Position numbers and translations under genes: made by a program. The notes under the pieces were generated by a model. It ran no database searches, was not told where the DNA came from, and was given only the letters and a program-made list of their open reading frames with translations. Shown here piece after piece: positions 35,094 to 47,264 of a DNA stretch of 64,000 nucleotides; position 1 is the stretch's first letter; each line of letters opens with the position of its first letter. The stretch lies in assembly GCF_018446385.1 (NCBI RefSeq), contig NC_056002.1, positions 10,674,894 through 10,738,893 on the forward strand, read 5' to 3'. The DNA comes from Zingiber officinale (taxonomy: Eukaryota; Streptophyta; Magnoliopsida; Zingiberales; Zingiberaceae).

Positions 35094-35626
35094 AGGGCGT
35101 AAACGAGCTGAGCCGAACAATAAGAGGCTTGAGCTTGGACTCGATTCATTATCCTGAAGCTCTAACTCGGCTCGAGTTTTGGGGACGAGCGTAGTGGCTG
35201 TTTGGCACCATCGAGCTCGGCTCGAGTTTGATTCGAGCTTTAATTCTTAAGCTTGAATTTGGCTCGTAATAAAATTAAATAGCTCAAGCTTAATTTCAAA
35301 AAGTTCGTTTAAAAATTAAATGAGTTTAGTTCGAGCTTGTTTAAGATAATTAGTTATAATAATTAATAATATATGATTATATTTATTATTTATATGATAT
35401 TTAATTATTATTATTATTATTAGATAAACGAGCCTCTTAACAAACTTGTTCACTAGTAATGAACACGTTTGCGAGCTCATGAGCCAAATACTGTTAAGCT
35501 CGAGTTTGGTTCGATAATATTTTTAAACTCGAAATTAAGCTCGAGCTCGGCTCGTTAATTTAATCAAATAAATTTTTTTTCAAACTAAGACCTGAATAAT
35601 TCGTGACTTGGCTCGTTTATACCTCT
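35094..35626. mobile_element. hAT-like MITE with cgagct-rich arms
   Basis: Left end agggcgtaaacgagctgagc and right end, read backwards, agaggtataaacgagccaag form terminal inverted repeats of about 20 bases with some mismatch. The arms are packed with gctcgag and cgagctc words, while the centre (35340-35420) is AT-rich. This is the layout of abundant plant hAT-type MITEs. No transposase. The flanks carry diverged copies of the same ~26 bases (35038, 35629), longer than a normal eight-base duplication. Confidence 0.55.
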
Positions 35627-35723
35627 AAGATCAGACACCCAAACCTAATGAGATATTTTACCTCCTTTAAAAATTGAAGCAAATATCCAGATAGATACCA
35701 ATTCTTCATGAAAGCAAATAATT

Positions 35724-35811
35724 GATTTAGAAAAATATGGATCTACTGCAATAGCACCCTCAAGTGGGATTTAGAAAAATATGGATCTATTGCAATAGCA
35801 CCCTCAAGTGG
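35724..35811. repeat. 44-bp tandem duplication
   Basis: The unit gatttagaaaaatatggatc and what follows to caagtggg occurs twice head to tail (35724-35767, 35768-35811), with one base difference. Confidence 0.9.
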
Positions 35812-37561
35812 GAAAGTCTAAGTGGCAAGTGCATGGACGAGATCTACAGATAAAACCCTTTACGGAGATTTGACCTTCCAACCACTATGTCTTTATTTTA
35901 AGTATTTACCATTGAACTACGCCCCCCTAAATGTAATTATTGCTCATCTTATTAATTTTACCATGAGTTGCCAGGTGCGCTATCTTCTAGCTCTAGGCTA
36001 TGGTGCATCCGTGGAATATTTATGGTCTCTTTGGAGTGATACAATAGTTGAGACATGGAGTGCTTTCACACAAAATTTTGGGATCGAAATTTGACGCGTT
36101 CAAGTATGTCTTCTTTCATATCTTATCCATTTACATTAATGGTTAGTAGTCATTCGTGATTTATCTCTTTCATATTGATCTAGAGACGAATCAGCAGGGA
36201 CGCTAAAATATTAGGATGAATAATTCACCTTTTATCATATCTGTAGAATATTTATGGTTTGATTCTCAATTATAAATATAGGATATTTTTTTTTTAATAA
36301 GATGATAATCTTGGGATGTATGGTTGTAATTTATTTTGAATTTGGATGATTTTTTTTTTTTTATGAAACTAGAATATTTTTAGGAGTAATCGATATTGAA
36401 TATAGCTATAAAACAAAGTGTGCTGTCCAGACCAAATCCTAAACGACACTAGTTTTTAAACCCTAAACCAAGTCTGGCTTTCGCACGTATAAACTCCATT
36501 TCTGAGGCAGTGGAGATCCTGCATGAATCCCTGTCAGAGCACCAAAGATCTCCAAGATCTCAGAAAGTTCATCTCCACGTGGACTTTCCCTTTTCAGGTT
36601 TGTTGGTTGAAATCCTTAAATATCTTTTTATCATTATGGTAAAAGATAAATATATTCGTCCCAGCGTCCTTGTCAATTTGTCCCAGGGTCAACATGGAGA
36701 AAGTAAATCACGAACGGTTACTAGTCTTTGAAATAGTAACTAGCACATAAGGAAGGTATTTATCTTGACCTAAATATATATCTTTTTACCAACACTATGA
36801 TAGGGACGATATGATTATATATTTAAACTATCAATTAATTATAAATATTTTAGTAATATAAAATTAAGATAAATATATAAGAATACATAATTAATAATAA
36901 TAAAATATAATATATAAATATTTTTTAGTCGTTGATAGATAGATAAATGCTAAATTTTTAATTAACTAAATCATTTTTATTCTATCAATATTATTTTAGT
37001 CGATAAAAATTATTCTACGAATTTATTTATAGTCAGCCGACAAATTTATGTAGTTTGATCTAGGTTTATTTAGTCAATATTATTTTTTTATTATTTAGTC
37101 AATATTGGTTTTTTTTTATTTGTCTAACACATTTGGCATAGATAGCAAGACTCATTTACTAGTTTAATAAGTCGCATGGGTCATTGAGCCCAATGGACCA
37201 TCTTTCCTTATTTACTAGGATGTCATAGTTAAATTTTTTAATAACAAGTACAGTTAGGATGTATTATTAAAAAAAAAAATCTTAATAGATAATAGACCTT
37301 AGAATATTGACTGTGAAAATGGATCTTCATATATATTTTTCTAATTTACCCTTATAATGAGTGAAAATTTTCCGTCAAACTTGGTCTGATCATTCCAAAT
37401 TATCTAATTGGTTAATTATTTATTTTATTCGGCTAATCAATCTTCTAAAATTAATGATTTGCAAAAAGAAAATTCAAAAATTCAAAAGAATTTATAAAAA
37501 TTATTCAGATTTTTTTATTGAATAAACAAATAAATCACTACTCATAATTTTCTATTGTATC

Positions 37562-37565
<4 letters not shown>

Positions 37566-37593
<28 letters not shown>

Positions 37594-37594
37594 T
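37566..37594. repeat. (TA)n microsatellite
   Basis: About 14 TA units. Confidence 0.9.
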
Positions 37595-38063
37595 ACTAAA
37601 AAATATCCTTTCCCGCCTTGCAACATTTAAATTTGAATGATGTAGCCGTTCCCGTTTTTGCGGTGGCAGCGTGACCTTGATATCTTTTTCTCTGTGTTTA
37701 GGTTGCACCGACTCTTTCTTTTTCTTCTTCTGGTCAGCAGAGTAGAGGACCAAGGAGGATCCCAACTCCTATGATTTGAGATGCATGAAAAAGCCTGCGC
37801 GGAACAATCAATCTGCTCACCCCTTCCTGCCTAGCTACAAGCAGCCTCTTCTCCTTTTCCCTATTCCTACTTGTACTCTGTTGGATCATGAAGCTACTAC
37901 TACTTGGTAGAGCAAATATCATTTGGAGAAAATATCATTTGCATTTCTCCACTTTATTCATTCGCTTTGCTTTTAGAACACATATACCTCTAGATTGATC
38001 GATTGGGGTAAGAACTACAATGCAATGCACTGTGAGGAACAACACTACACTGTGAGATCTTAA

Positions 38064-39090
38064 TGTTTAGCCCGGGTAGCTTCTGGAGTATGTAAACTGA
38101 TCGTCGAGGCTAGTGTTCGACACTATCTCCGTAAACGATATTGCTCCGCTACGGTGCTTAACGGATTGTTGCAATTCGTTCCCAAGATACAACGACGACG
38201 AACGTCTCGGAATCGTAGCACTCCGACTTCCGAGACCAGCGAACCTTCTAGTAGACTTCTTGGATTTGAGTGAATATTCCATCATCTGGAAGGTTCTATT
38301 TATACTGAAAGAAGAGGTTGAGTGTTCTTTGGGTGAGTGGATGTGTTCTTTGGGCTGGATCGATCTAGATCATCCATTCTGAAGGGTTGTAACCCTTCTC
38401 CAAGCCCACTTCAATCTCATCCATCAGATCTGAGGAGTTGTGACCCTCAGATCCCGCCTATTGTCATCGGCCATCGGATCTGGATCCATTGATTCAATGC
38501 TTCAGATCAAGTCTCATCCCAAGCCGTCAGATCGTTACTCTTTGCGATCCAACGCTCTAGATCGCATCACAAGCGATCCATCATACCTATTTGATCAACG
38601 TTGATCAACGGTAGCCATCCATTCCCTAAGTCAACTGTCCAGTCATCTCCCTTTGCCCACGAGGATGCCGCATAGGTACTGCCACGTCAAAGTGCAAAGT
38701 GCGCCTACAAATCGCCCATTGCGCACGTGGCGGGTGGCGGGCTCACAGGTGCGAGCACCTGCTCGCCCTGGGCTAAGGAAGCACCTGTCCTTTTATTTTT
38801 GTGTTAACTCCATTAACACATCTTCATTAATAAATAGAGAATACACATCGAGAATTTCCGATGTGGGACTATTCTCCCATGCACTTTATTAATGAATAAT
38901 AAATGTTATTTTGGGCCAACTTTAAACATTAATTTCTCATTCACCCTTAATCGATTTTGAGCAAATTAATAGTCTAAATCTATATACGCGAATCGTAGAT
39001 TTCAATTTTGAAGTCAATTACGACTTTCAACAATTGATGGCTTCCTTCCTCAAAATCGTTTTGGTCCATTTAAGGCCCCAATATCCAACA
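38064..39090 (-). repeat. Copia A 3' LTR (left)
   Basis: Bounded by tgtttagccc and atatccaaca. Closely similar to 43592-44270 and 47540-47934. It is shorter than the right LTR around 38690, where the right copy has extra acgtca-rich sequence before its insert. Confidence 0.88.
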
Positions 39091-39645
39091 ATCCCCCACA
39101 TGAATGGAAATTAATGCAATGCGTGTATGCATGCTGACACTTTACAAGAGTCCAATCGATAAGTCACTGCATCGGGAGAGGTAGCTTGTGGCTTTGAACC
39201 TTCCGTAGTGAAATGCTATCGAGTATACTAGGCTGCGCAGTGAACGTGATGTCTTGAACTGCTCAGCTGTTGGTGTATACTTAGACAATAACACCCACAC
39301 AGAGATCTATCTCATCTACTTTAGGTTCTCATGGTTGGTTCTGTTTCGGCCATGGATACCATCTTGGATTCATGAGTATTTCATTGAAGCGGTCTGTCTT
39401 CACACTCACATAGGTGACACTTCTATCAAGAGTATCCTACCATACTCCACCTTATCAGGTATAGAAGTCACTAAAAGCATAAGCTTAACCTCACTATATG
39501 AGGTATGACAGCACAAATTCATCCTAGGATTGGGATAGAGATAAACTATCTAATGTGCTGGACCACAACTTCTGTAACTTCGTTGTCCCATTGAACCAAG
39601 ATCTTGGGATCTCCAGTCAACAAGGTTGGGTTACCGCTACAGTCG

Positions 39646-42600
39646 TTTTCAGTTGTAGATTTTTAATCTCATTCCTCTTGATGAGCAGTATACTTGATCT
39701 CGACTCAACCCCTTCGTTAGAGGATCTGCCAAATTATCTTTGGACTTAACATAGTCGATTGCAATCACTCCATTCGAGATCAACTGCCTAATGGTATTAT
39801 GTCTACGACGTATATGTCGTGACTTCCCATTATACATATTACTCTGTGCCCTTCCAATCGCCGATTGACTATCACAGTGGATTAGTACGGCAGGCACAGG
39901 TTTCATCCAGCTCGGAATATCTTCCAAGAAATTCCGCAGCCATTCAGCTTCCTCAGCTGCTTTGTCTAGTGCTATAAACTCGGATTCCATAGTTGACCGA
40001 GCAATGCAAGTCTGCTTACTGGATTTCCAAGATACTGCTCCCCCACCGATCGTGAATACATATCCACTAGTGGATTTGGAGTCTTTTGTATCTGATATCC
40101 AATTAGCATCACAATATCCTTCCAACACAGCGAGATATTTTCCATAATGTAATCCATAGTTCATAGTATATTTCAAATATCTGAGAACTCGCATCAATGC
40201 TTTCCAATGGGTGTCGTTTGGATTACTCGTAAAACGACTCAGTTTGTTGACCGTACAGGCAATATCCGGACGTGTGTAGTTTGTGAGATACATCAAACTG
40301 CCTATTATCCGAGAATATTCTAACTGCGATATGGTCTCACCATGGTTTTTCGCTAAGTGTTGACTTAGATTCATAGGTGTTTTCACTGTAGAGAGATCGT
40401 ACGCATTGAATTTTTTCAATACAGATTCTACATAATGGGATTGTGTTAAAACTATCCCTTCTGATGTCCTGAAAATTTTAATTCCCAATATAACATCTGC
40501 TTGACCCATATCTTTCATATCAAAATTTCTGGTTAACATTTTCTTTGTAGTCATGATTACATCATGATTACTGCCCATTATTAGCATGTCGTCTACGTAT
40601 AGACAGACAATTACATAGCCTTCAGGTGTGTTTTTGACATAAATGCATTTGTCACATTCATTTATTCTGAATTCGTTTGACAGCATTACTTTGTCAAATT
40701 TTTCGTGCCATTGTTTAGGTGCTTGCCTAAGTCCGTACAACGACTTAACAAGTCGACACATCTTTTTCTCATTTCCAGGAGTCATGAACCCTTCGGGTTG
40801 CTCCATATAAATTTCTTCTTCCAACTCACCATTTAAGAACGCAGTCTTAACATCCATTTGATGTATTTCAAGGTCATACAGTGCTACAATGGCTATTAGT
40901 ACTCGTATAGACGTAATCCTTGTCACCGGTGAGTATGTATCGAAGTAATTAAGGCCTTCCTCTTACTTGTACCCCTTGGCTACAAGTCTGGCCTTATACT
41001 TGTCAATTGATCCATCAGCTTTATACTTACATTTTAGTATCCATTTACAACCTAATGGTTTATTACCAGAAGGAAGGTCTACTAATTCCCAAGTATGATT
41101 ATTCATGATAGACTCAATTTCACTATTGACAGCTTCTTTCCACATTGGAGCATCGGGTCTAGAGAGAGCTTCACTTAATGTTCTTGGTTCCATTTCTGAC
41201 ATGAAAGTCATGAAATCTGGCCCGAACGATTTCTCAACTCTAGCCATTTGCTATGACGTGTCTCTTCACTTTGATCGTCAATAGTCCTTTTATAACAGCT
41301 AAGTTCGGTAACGTCATTTTTGTTTGAACTTCCGTTGTTATCACTTTCAACGTTTTCCTTTTTATTTGGGAATACGTTTTCAAAGAATATTGCATTCCGA
41401 GATTCTATGGTTGTTCCCACATGTATATCAGGAATGTCTGATTTGTGAACTAGGAAATGATATGCACTACTATTATGGGCATATCCGACAAATACCACAT
41501 CGAACGTTTTAGGTCCGATCTTTACTTGTTTTGGTTTAGGTACTTCGATCTTTACCAAGCACCCCCACACTTTCAGGTATTTGTATGATGGCTCGCGGCC
41601 TTTCCATAGTTCATATGGAGTTTTATCATTTTTCTTATGAGGGATTCTGTTGAGAATGTGATTTGCCGATAATATTGCTTCCCCCCACAAGTTTTGAGGT
41701 AAGCCTGAATTTATCAACAAGGCATTCATCATTTCTTTTAGTGTCCGATTTTTACGTTCGGCAACCCCGTTTGATTGAGGTGAGTAAGGCGCCGTTGTTT
41801 GATTGATAATGCTAGATTCTGTACAACATTCATCAAACGGTGCACCATATTCTCCACCTCTATCGCTTCGAATTATTTTAATTCGTTTGTCAAGTTGGTT
41901 TTCAACTTCTGTTTTATAGGTTCTGAACGCCTCTAGGGCTTCGTCTTTACTTCTTAAAAGAAAGACATAACAGAATTTTGTGCAGTCATCGATAAAAGTA
42001 ATAAAATATTTTTTACCTCCTCTAGTTTGCACAAATTTCAAGTCACATAGATCACTATGTATTAACTCTAGAGGAGTTGTTGTCCTTTCCACCGAATGAA
42101 AAGGTAGTTTCGTCATTTTCGCTTCCACGCACACTTCACATTTGTGTGTTCCGCCAACATTGACGTTTGGTAATAAATTTAATTTGACGAGACGTTTGAG
42201 AGTATTATTATGCACATGTCCGAGTCGATCATGCCATAAATTAAAACACTCAACAATATAGTTGGAAGCATTTATTTTATTACCATCAAAATTTCGGAGT
42301 ACAGGCATTACAACCATTTTGAATAGACCCTTTTCTAGGTACCCCTTTCTTACGAAGACACCATTCTTCGTAAGTACAAAGTTGTCTGACTGGAACACTA
42401 GCCTAAATCCGGCCTTGACTAATGCCGCTCCAGAAACTAGGTTCTTACTGATGTCGGGAACATGGAGTACATCAATGAGTGTTAGCTCCTTTCCGGACGT
42501 CATCTTCAGAACAACCTTTCCGAGTCCAACAATTGGCGACGTCGTGGAATTACCCATATAGAGCTTCCTGCCATTTATCGGAGTATACTTGGAGAACATC

Positions 42601-42850
42601 GCTTTATCGGAACAGATATGACGAGTTGCTCCAGTATCAATGAACCACTGCTTCGGGTTGGTATCCACCAAGTTGGCTTCAAATACAACTGCAGTGAGAT
42701 CCAAGTCCTCAAGAGAGGTTGCGACATGATTCGCAGCATCCTTTGGCCCCTTGGTTGGCTTATTTGGGCGTCTGCAGTCCTTGGACAGGTGTCTTGCCTT
42801 TCCACAGTTGTAGCAGGAGCCTTTGAACTTCTTTGCTTGAGCTTTCTTTT
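39646..42850 (-). pseudogene. Copia A pol: zinc knuckle, protease, integrase, RT, RNase H
   Basis: Reads, in order, a CCHC knuckle ([14 protein letters not shown]), protease with [10 protein letters not shown], integrase with HHCC elements ([14 protein letters not shown]) and core acidic residues ([21 protein letters not shown]), RT with [10 protein letters not shown] and the catalytic YVDDMLIM, and RNase H with YCDANW, TMESEF, CDSQSA and NLADPLTKG. It would make the element's enzymes in the cytoplasmic particle. Two lesions break this segment: a one-base-type frameshift near 41246 between integrase and RT, and a nonsense codon at about 40960 just after VAKGYK (CAA to TAA). Otherwise all catalytic residues are present, so the damage is recent. 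Confidence 0.92.
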
Positions 42851-42878
42851 TGAACTGCTTCGGCTTTTTAGCGTTCGG

Positions 42879-43574
42879 CTAGACCAGGTTGGACATTTCG
42901 TCTATAGTCCGCTTGGTTCCTTTGGAGTCGGATAACTTTCGATTATCCTCCTCTATTCGTAGCCTCAGGATCAGGTCTTGCAGCCCTATCTCCTTTTGCT
43001 TATGCTTTAGGTAATTCTTAAAATCCTTCCATGACGAAGGGAGCTTCTCAATTACCGCAGCAACTGCGAATGTCTCGTTCAGCTTCATGCCTTCGGCGTC
43101 CAGATCATGCAGTATTAATTGCATATCTTGGACTTGAGATGAGACGCTTTTTGAGTCCACCATCTTGAAATCCAGAAACCGACTGACGATGAATTTCTTC
43201 AATGCAGCATTTTCGGTCTTGTATTTCTTCTGAAGGGATTCCCACAAAGATTTTGCCGTCTCCAAAGAACAATATACGTTATATAACGTGTTATCCAAGG
43301 CGTTGAGTATATAATTGCGGTACAGAAAATCTCCGTGAGACCACGCATCGCTAGCAGCTTTACTACCTTCCGTAGCGGCTGGCGTGTCTTCGTGCAAAAA
43401 CCGTACAAGGTTTAGCGTTGTTAGATAAAACAGCATCTTCTGCTGCCATCTTTTGAAGTCGGTTCCGGTGAATTTCTCCGTCTTTTCTCCGTGCGGAATG
43501 GTTGTCGGAATGGCGGTCGGAATGACGGTCGGAACGACCGTCGGAATGTCGTTGGTAGCCATATCAGTTTGCAC
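42879..43574 (-). pseudogene. Copia A gag
   Basis: A 231-codon frame beginning MQTDMATND, with a short PT-rich repeat (TVVPTVIPTAIP) at residues 11-27, then a UBN2-type capsid region (KFTGTDFKRWQQKMLFYLT, SLWESLQKKYKTE, LPSSWKDFKNYLKHK). A TAG at about 42877 cuts it off from the zinc knuckle, which continues in the same frame. Gag would form the particle shell. Confidence 0.88.
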
Positions 43575-43591
43575 GAAATATCGTTTACGAC

Positions 43592-44270
43592 TGTTTAGCC
43601 CGGGTAGCTTCTGGAGTATGTAAACTGATCATCGAGGCTAGTGTTCGACACTATCTCCGTAAACGATATTGCTCCGCTACAGTGCTTAACGGATTGTTGC
43701 AATTCGTTCCCAAGATACAACGACGATGAACGTCTCGGAATCGTAGCACTCCGACTTCCGAGACCAGCGAACCTTCTAGTAGACTTCTTAGACTCTTGAA
43801 TGCACAAGATGAGATGAATGCTTGAGGAAGAGAAGAGAGGATTGAGTGAATATTCCATCATCTGGAGGGTTCTATTTATACTGAAAGAAGAGGTTGAGTG
43901 TCCTTTGGGTGAGTGGATGTGTTCTTTAGGCTGGATCGATCTAGATCATCCATTCTGAAGGGGTGTAACCCTTCTCCAAGCCCACTTCAATCTCATCCAT
44001 CAGATCTGAGGAGTTGTGACCCTCAGATCCCGCCTATTGTCACCGGCCATCGGATCTGGATCCATTGATTCGATGCTTCAGATCAAGTCTCATCCCAAGC
44101 CGTCAGATCGTTACTCTTTGCGATCCAACGCTCTAGATCGCATCACAAGCGATCCATCATACCTATTTGATCAACGTTGATCAACGATAGTCATCCATTC
44201 CCTAAGTCAACTATCCAGTCATCTCCCTTTGCCCACGAGGATGCCGCATAGGTACTGCCATGTCATGTAC
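43592..44270 (-). repeat. Copia A 5' LTR, left piece
   Basis: Matches 38064-38690 with few differences plus a ~40-base insertion near 43790. Similarity is lost at about 44265-44270, after tactgccatgtca. Confidence 0.85.
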
Positions 44271-44355
44271 GAGCCTGACACGTCACCCGAGTGCCACGTA
44301 GGCACTACAATGTCACCTGGTGGGTATTTTACCTACTGGTGGGTATTTTACCAGA
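44271..44355. other. Filler between LTR and plastid DNA
   Basis: Contains a direct repeat of tggtgggtattttacc (44319 and 44338) and several acgtca words. It may be LTR sequence deleted from the other copy, or junction filler. Confidence 0.4.
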
Positions 44356-44721
44356 GGTTTTTATCAATCTACCCTTGTGTGATTCCTCTTGAATCATATA
44401 CTCGGGGGGTGGGTGCGGGGCGGATGATTTCTAAACGGACTCCTCATTCATTAGATGGAGAAGATCGCCAAAATTTCGTGATCCCCTGCTGAACCTATTC
44501 CAATAGCTCGGACTCGGATCGTGGGGATTGCCGGAATACTTCGTATCAACAGATCGGTATATCAATATTGATTAGATCCGAAATCTGTTATTGAATTGCT
44601 CATTGAATGAGCATTCTCAATATTATGCCTTGAAGAGGACTCGAACCTCCACGCTCTTTAGCACGAGATTTTGAGTCTCGCGTGTCTACCATTTCACCAT
44701 CAAGGCATAATATTGAGAATG
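44356..44721 (-). other. Nuclear insertion of plastid DNA (trnL-CAA region)
   Basis: Carries a complete plastid tRNA-Leu(CAA) and, beyond its 3' end, spacer of the plastid inverted repeat between trnL-CAA and ycf15/ycf2 (passages such as gagcaattcaataacag on the - strand). The left limit is uncertain. The right limit is a 22-base inverted copy of the tRNA 3' end and spacer, which then runs directly into gypsy LTR sequence at 44720. Confidence 0.75.
44626..44706 (-). tRNA. trnL-CAA: Plastid-derived tRNA-Leu(CAA), nuclear copy
   Basis: 81 nt with the long variable arm of a leucine tRNA. The anticodon loop CTCAAAA gives CAA, the T arm is GGTTCGAGTCC and the D region GGTAGACACG. Acceptor arms GCCTTGA and TCAAGGC pair perfectly, whereas plastid genes normally have GCCTTGG with a terminal wobble. 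Being in nuclear DNA inside a retroelement LTR, it is probably not expressed as a plastid tRNA. Confidence 0.88.
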
Positions 44722-46099
44722 ACCGTTACTTAACTACTAACTCTACTTAACCGGTATGATTAAAAATCACATGGAAACCCTACCGAAAAATTTCGGCAGA
44801 GTCTCCCCTGTACCGGTGACCTTAAACTGACATACATAACATAATATACACAGCCACAGGCGACTGGAACACATATCAAACACACAAAAGGAATAACATC
44901 ACCACGCAGTTTAATGAAATCAAATCATGCAAGTAATGAATAGCGGAAACAAAATAAAAGCATACAATTAACTAACAGCGGAAGACTAAATGACTCATCT
45001 AATACATTCTTAATAAATTCTTAAACTAAGTTCCAAGGCTTCCATAGTCCTGGCATCACACACCATCCGCGCCACCTTGTCGCCTTCCTTGCTAAATCTT
45101 TTCTTTTCCTTTATCTGCAGTAAGAGGAAGTGCAATCTATAAGCAAAATTTGCTTAGTAAGCGCTATCTAACTCACAAAATCACGAATGTGCATGTATAC
45201 GAAAAGAACTAGAAACTATATGCTCTAAAAAGAAATAAAGCATAAACATAACTGCTCATGTCAAACTAATAGCAAAGAAAAGCTAAGGAACCTACTCATG
45301 TAATTCTAATAGTTAATCATGCTACTCATCAATAGGTAAACATGGAAACTACTCATCCACTAGATAAACATGGTAGAATAAAGAACTAAACTTACTGATT
45401 TTTAGAACTATATGAAACTTTATTTCATTTGTTCTAACTTAATCTTCGATACTTTATGTTTATGTAAAACTCATTTTACTTCTTCAAAAACTTATACTTA
45501 TAATACTTCAAAATAATAATCAACTTCTCTTGGGCCCGGCAACTGTACTTGCTTTTACTTTTGTAATGACCCGACCCATTTGGCGGCCCATTTGGCGACC
45601 CTAGGGTCGTCTACCGTCGGCCGTGCCGTTACTACTAGGTTATCTAAACCTAGGGACGACTATGGGAGCCCAACCCAAGGACAACTGAGAGTCCAGTACA
45701 GTGCCACTGATAAAAGTAAAATACTTGTTATCTTTTAGTACTTCTATATAATAATGCCTTGGCATTTTAATAAGCACCTTGTGTGTCAAAATCCCTAAAG
45801 TCTTGACTTTGGGATCTACTTAAGCCTTGGCCTTTTTCTTTCTTTTCTTTATCTTTCTTATACTTGTTAATACTTCTAAAAGAATACTTCTTTAAAAAGA
45901 AACTGAAATGTTTAAGCGAATTCTAACTTTGAAATGTTTAGGTAAACTGAAATTCCACACTTAAACATACTAAGAGTGAATGCTTAAACAAACTGAAAGG
46001 GAATACTTAAACAAACTAAGATTAGATGCTATAACAACTGAAACTGCTGTACTTGAGAAGTTCTAAAACTGTAGTTTAAACAGGAATAAATCTACATGT

Positions 46100-46330
46100 C
46101 ATCTTAACAAAATAATCTGCATACAAAGCTTAACATAAATCTGCATGTTAAGCTTAACTAAAATTTGCATATTAAGCTTATCTAAAATCTGCATACTAAG
46201 CTTAACAAAATTTGCATACTATGCTTATCTAAAATTGCATACTAAGCTTATCTAAAATCTGCATACTAAGCTTAACAAAATCTGCATACTAAAATTCTGC
46301 ATATTCAAGTTAACAAAATTCTGCATATAA
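46100..46330. repeat. ~23-bp tandem repeat in gypsy LTR
   Basis: Eight to ten units of the form aatctgcatactaagcttaa with a/t variation. It occupies the position held by the 46-bp array in the related LTRs. Confidence 0.75.
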
Positions 46331-46471
46331 ACTTAATAAAAATCTGTACTACAATGAGATCTAAACTGCACTAAAATTCTGTACTACAAGGAGATCTAAA
46401 CTTCATTAAAACTTTCAAATTGATTTCAATCATTTCAGTTCTCCCACTCATCTAGTATCAACGACTGCCCT

Positions 46472-46750
46472 CTAAACTTTCTGTTTGATCATCAACATGA
46501 TATATCTTACAGTCATCTGATTATATGTAGTGAAACCCCATTGAAATAGATCATATAATCTTCTACCCAGCAGCTCTAATGCAGGGACTCTTAGACCTTT
46601 AATATCTGAATCATATATTGAGATTTTGAGTGGACACTTAACATCCAGTAGAGCCTGCGTTAAAATAGTTGTTCCAACACTTACATTAATACTGTGATCA
46701 TATAAAACTTGTCCATTATTGCTATCACTGAAATCAACCATAGCTGCCAA
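46472..46750 (-). CDS. Unidentified 92-residue frame inside gypsy LTR
   Basis: Starts MAAMVDFSD and contains passages like CPLKISIYDSDIKG and LLGRRLYDLFQWG, with an amino-acid make-up more protein-like than other frames in the window. I do not recognise it. The surrounding ~400 bases have no match in the related LTRs at 9977 and 17143, so it may be a captured host exon or part of a different element. No splice context or second exon is evident. Confidence 0.25.
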   Translation of the reverse strand: MAAMVDFSDSNNGQVLYDHSINVSVGTTILTQALLDVKCPLKISIYDSDIKGLRVPALELLGRRLYDLFQWGFTTYNQMTVRYIMLMIKQKV

Positions 46751-47023
46751 GATACTCTAAGGCATTTTAAGTAACAAACTCATGGGTGTCTTGGATTGGG
46801 AGTCTGCTTATCTTTCTTATATAAACTGAAGGTAGCAAATATAAAATCAGATCAATAATCATTTATTTCATATTAAATAAAACAAACATGTTGATGAGTG
46901 GCAAATGATCTGATTCTATATGATCAACATAAATCCTTGGTCATTTACATCAACATAAACCCTGGGTCCAATGTTTTGTTAATTAACTAATTCTTAAATA
47001 AATTTGCTACCAATTCTAAACAG

Positions 47024-47110
47024 AAAAATCCGTTTGCCCACCTGGTCAACCGGGTTTTGACCGAGTCAAAGGTCGTGGATTTAATTCTCGGCTTGGACAT
47101 TTTTTTGTCG
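47024..47110 (+). ncRNA. Degenerate tRNA-like unit in diverged gypsy LTR
   Basis: Same place and strand as the units at 12667-12905. ttgcccacctggtcaaccgg is a weakened A box, ggatttaattctc a weakened B box, and a T7 run closes it. Function has probably been lost. Confidence 0.4.
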
Positions 47111-47264
47111 AAACTTCCTTCGTTTAGTAAAAATACCAAACGACCTCCAAAAATTGCATAAAATATTCTATAAATTCCTAAAAATCTCTAAAATTTTTCT
47201 AAAGTATTTCTAGATTTTAATAAGGTCTTTTAGGACTCCAAATCATGAAATTTGGGGTGTTACA

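Larger units (their letters stand above)
35627..38058. other. Intergenic, no supported gene
   Basis: AT-rich with several short frames (35822-36094, 36510-36731, 37538-37765, 37734-37922), none with a recognisable domain. The stretch 36420-36600 has coding-like composition ending in a possible donor (tcag|gtttgt) at about 36596, so a small exon cannot be excluded. Also present: a 44-bp tandem pair (35724-35811) and a TA run (37566-37594). Confidence 0.4.
44720..47264 (-). repeat. Diverged gypsy LTR, missing one terminus
   Basis: Related to the LTR at 9977-13061 over much of its length (shared ccgttactta, accgaaaaatttcggcag, ccttggcattttaataagc) but clearly diverged. The first ~43 bases of the LTR are missing; the other end, ggtgttaca at 47264, is intact. 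It contains a different short tandem repeat (about 46100-46330), one degenerate tRNA-like unit (47024-47110), and an insertion-like stretch with a 92-codon - strand frame at 46472-46750. Confidence 0.8.

Noticed and set aside
35900..35930. tRNA-like words (accattgaactacgcc) read on the - strand
   Set aside because: An A-box-like string only; no B box, T arm or acceptor pairing at the right distance.
44626..44706. Functional nuclear tRNA-Leu gene
   Set aside because: The sequence is of plastid type and is joined to plastid spacer inside a retroelement LTR, so a plastid-to-nucleus transfer explains it better.
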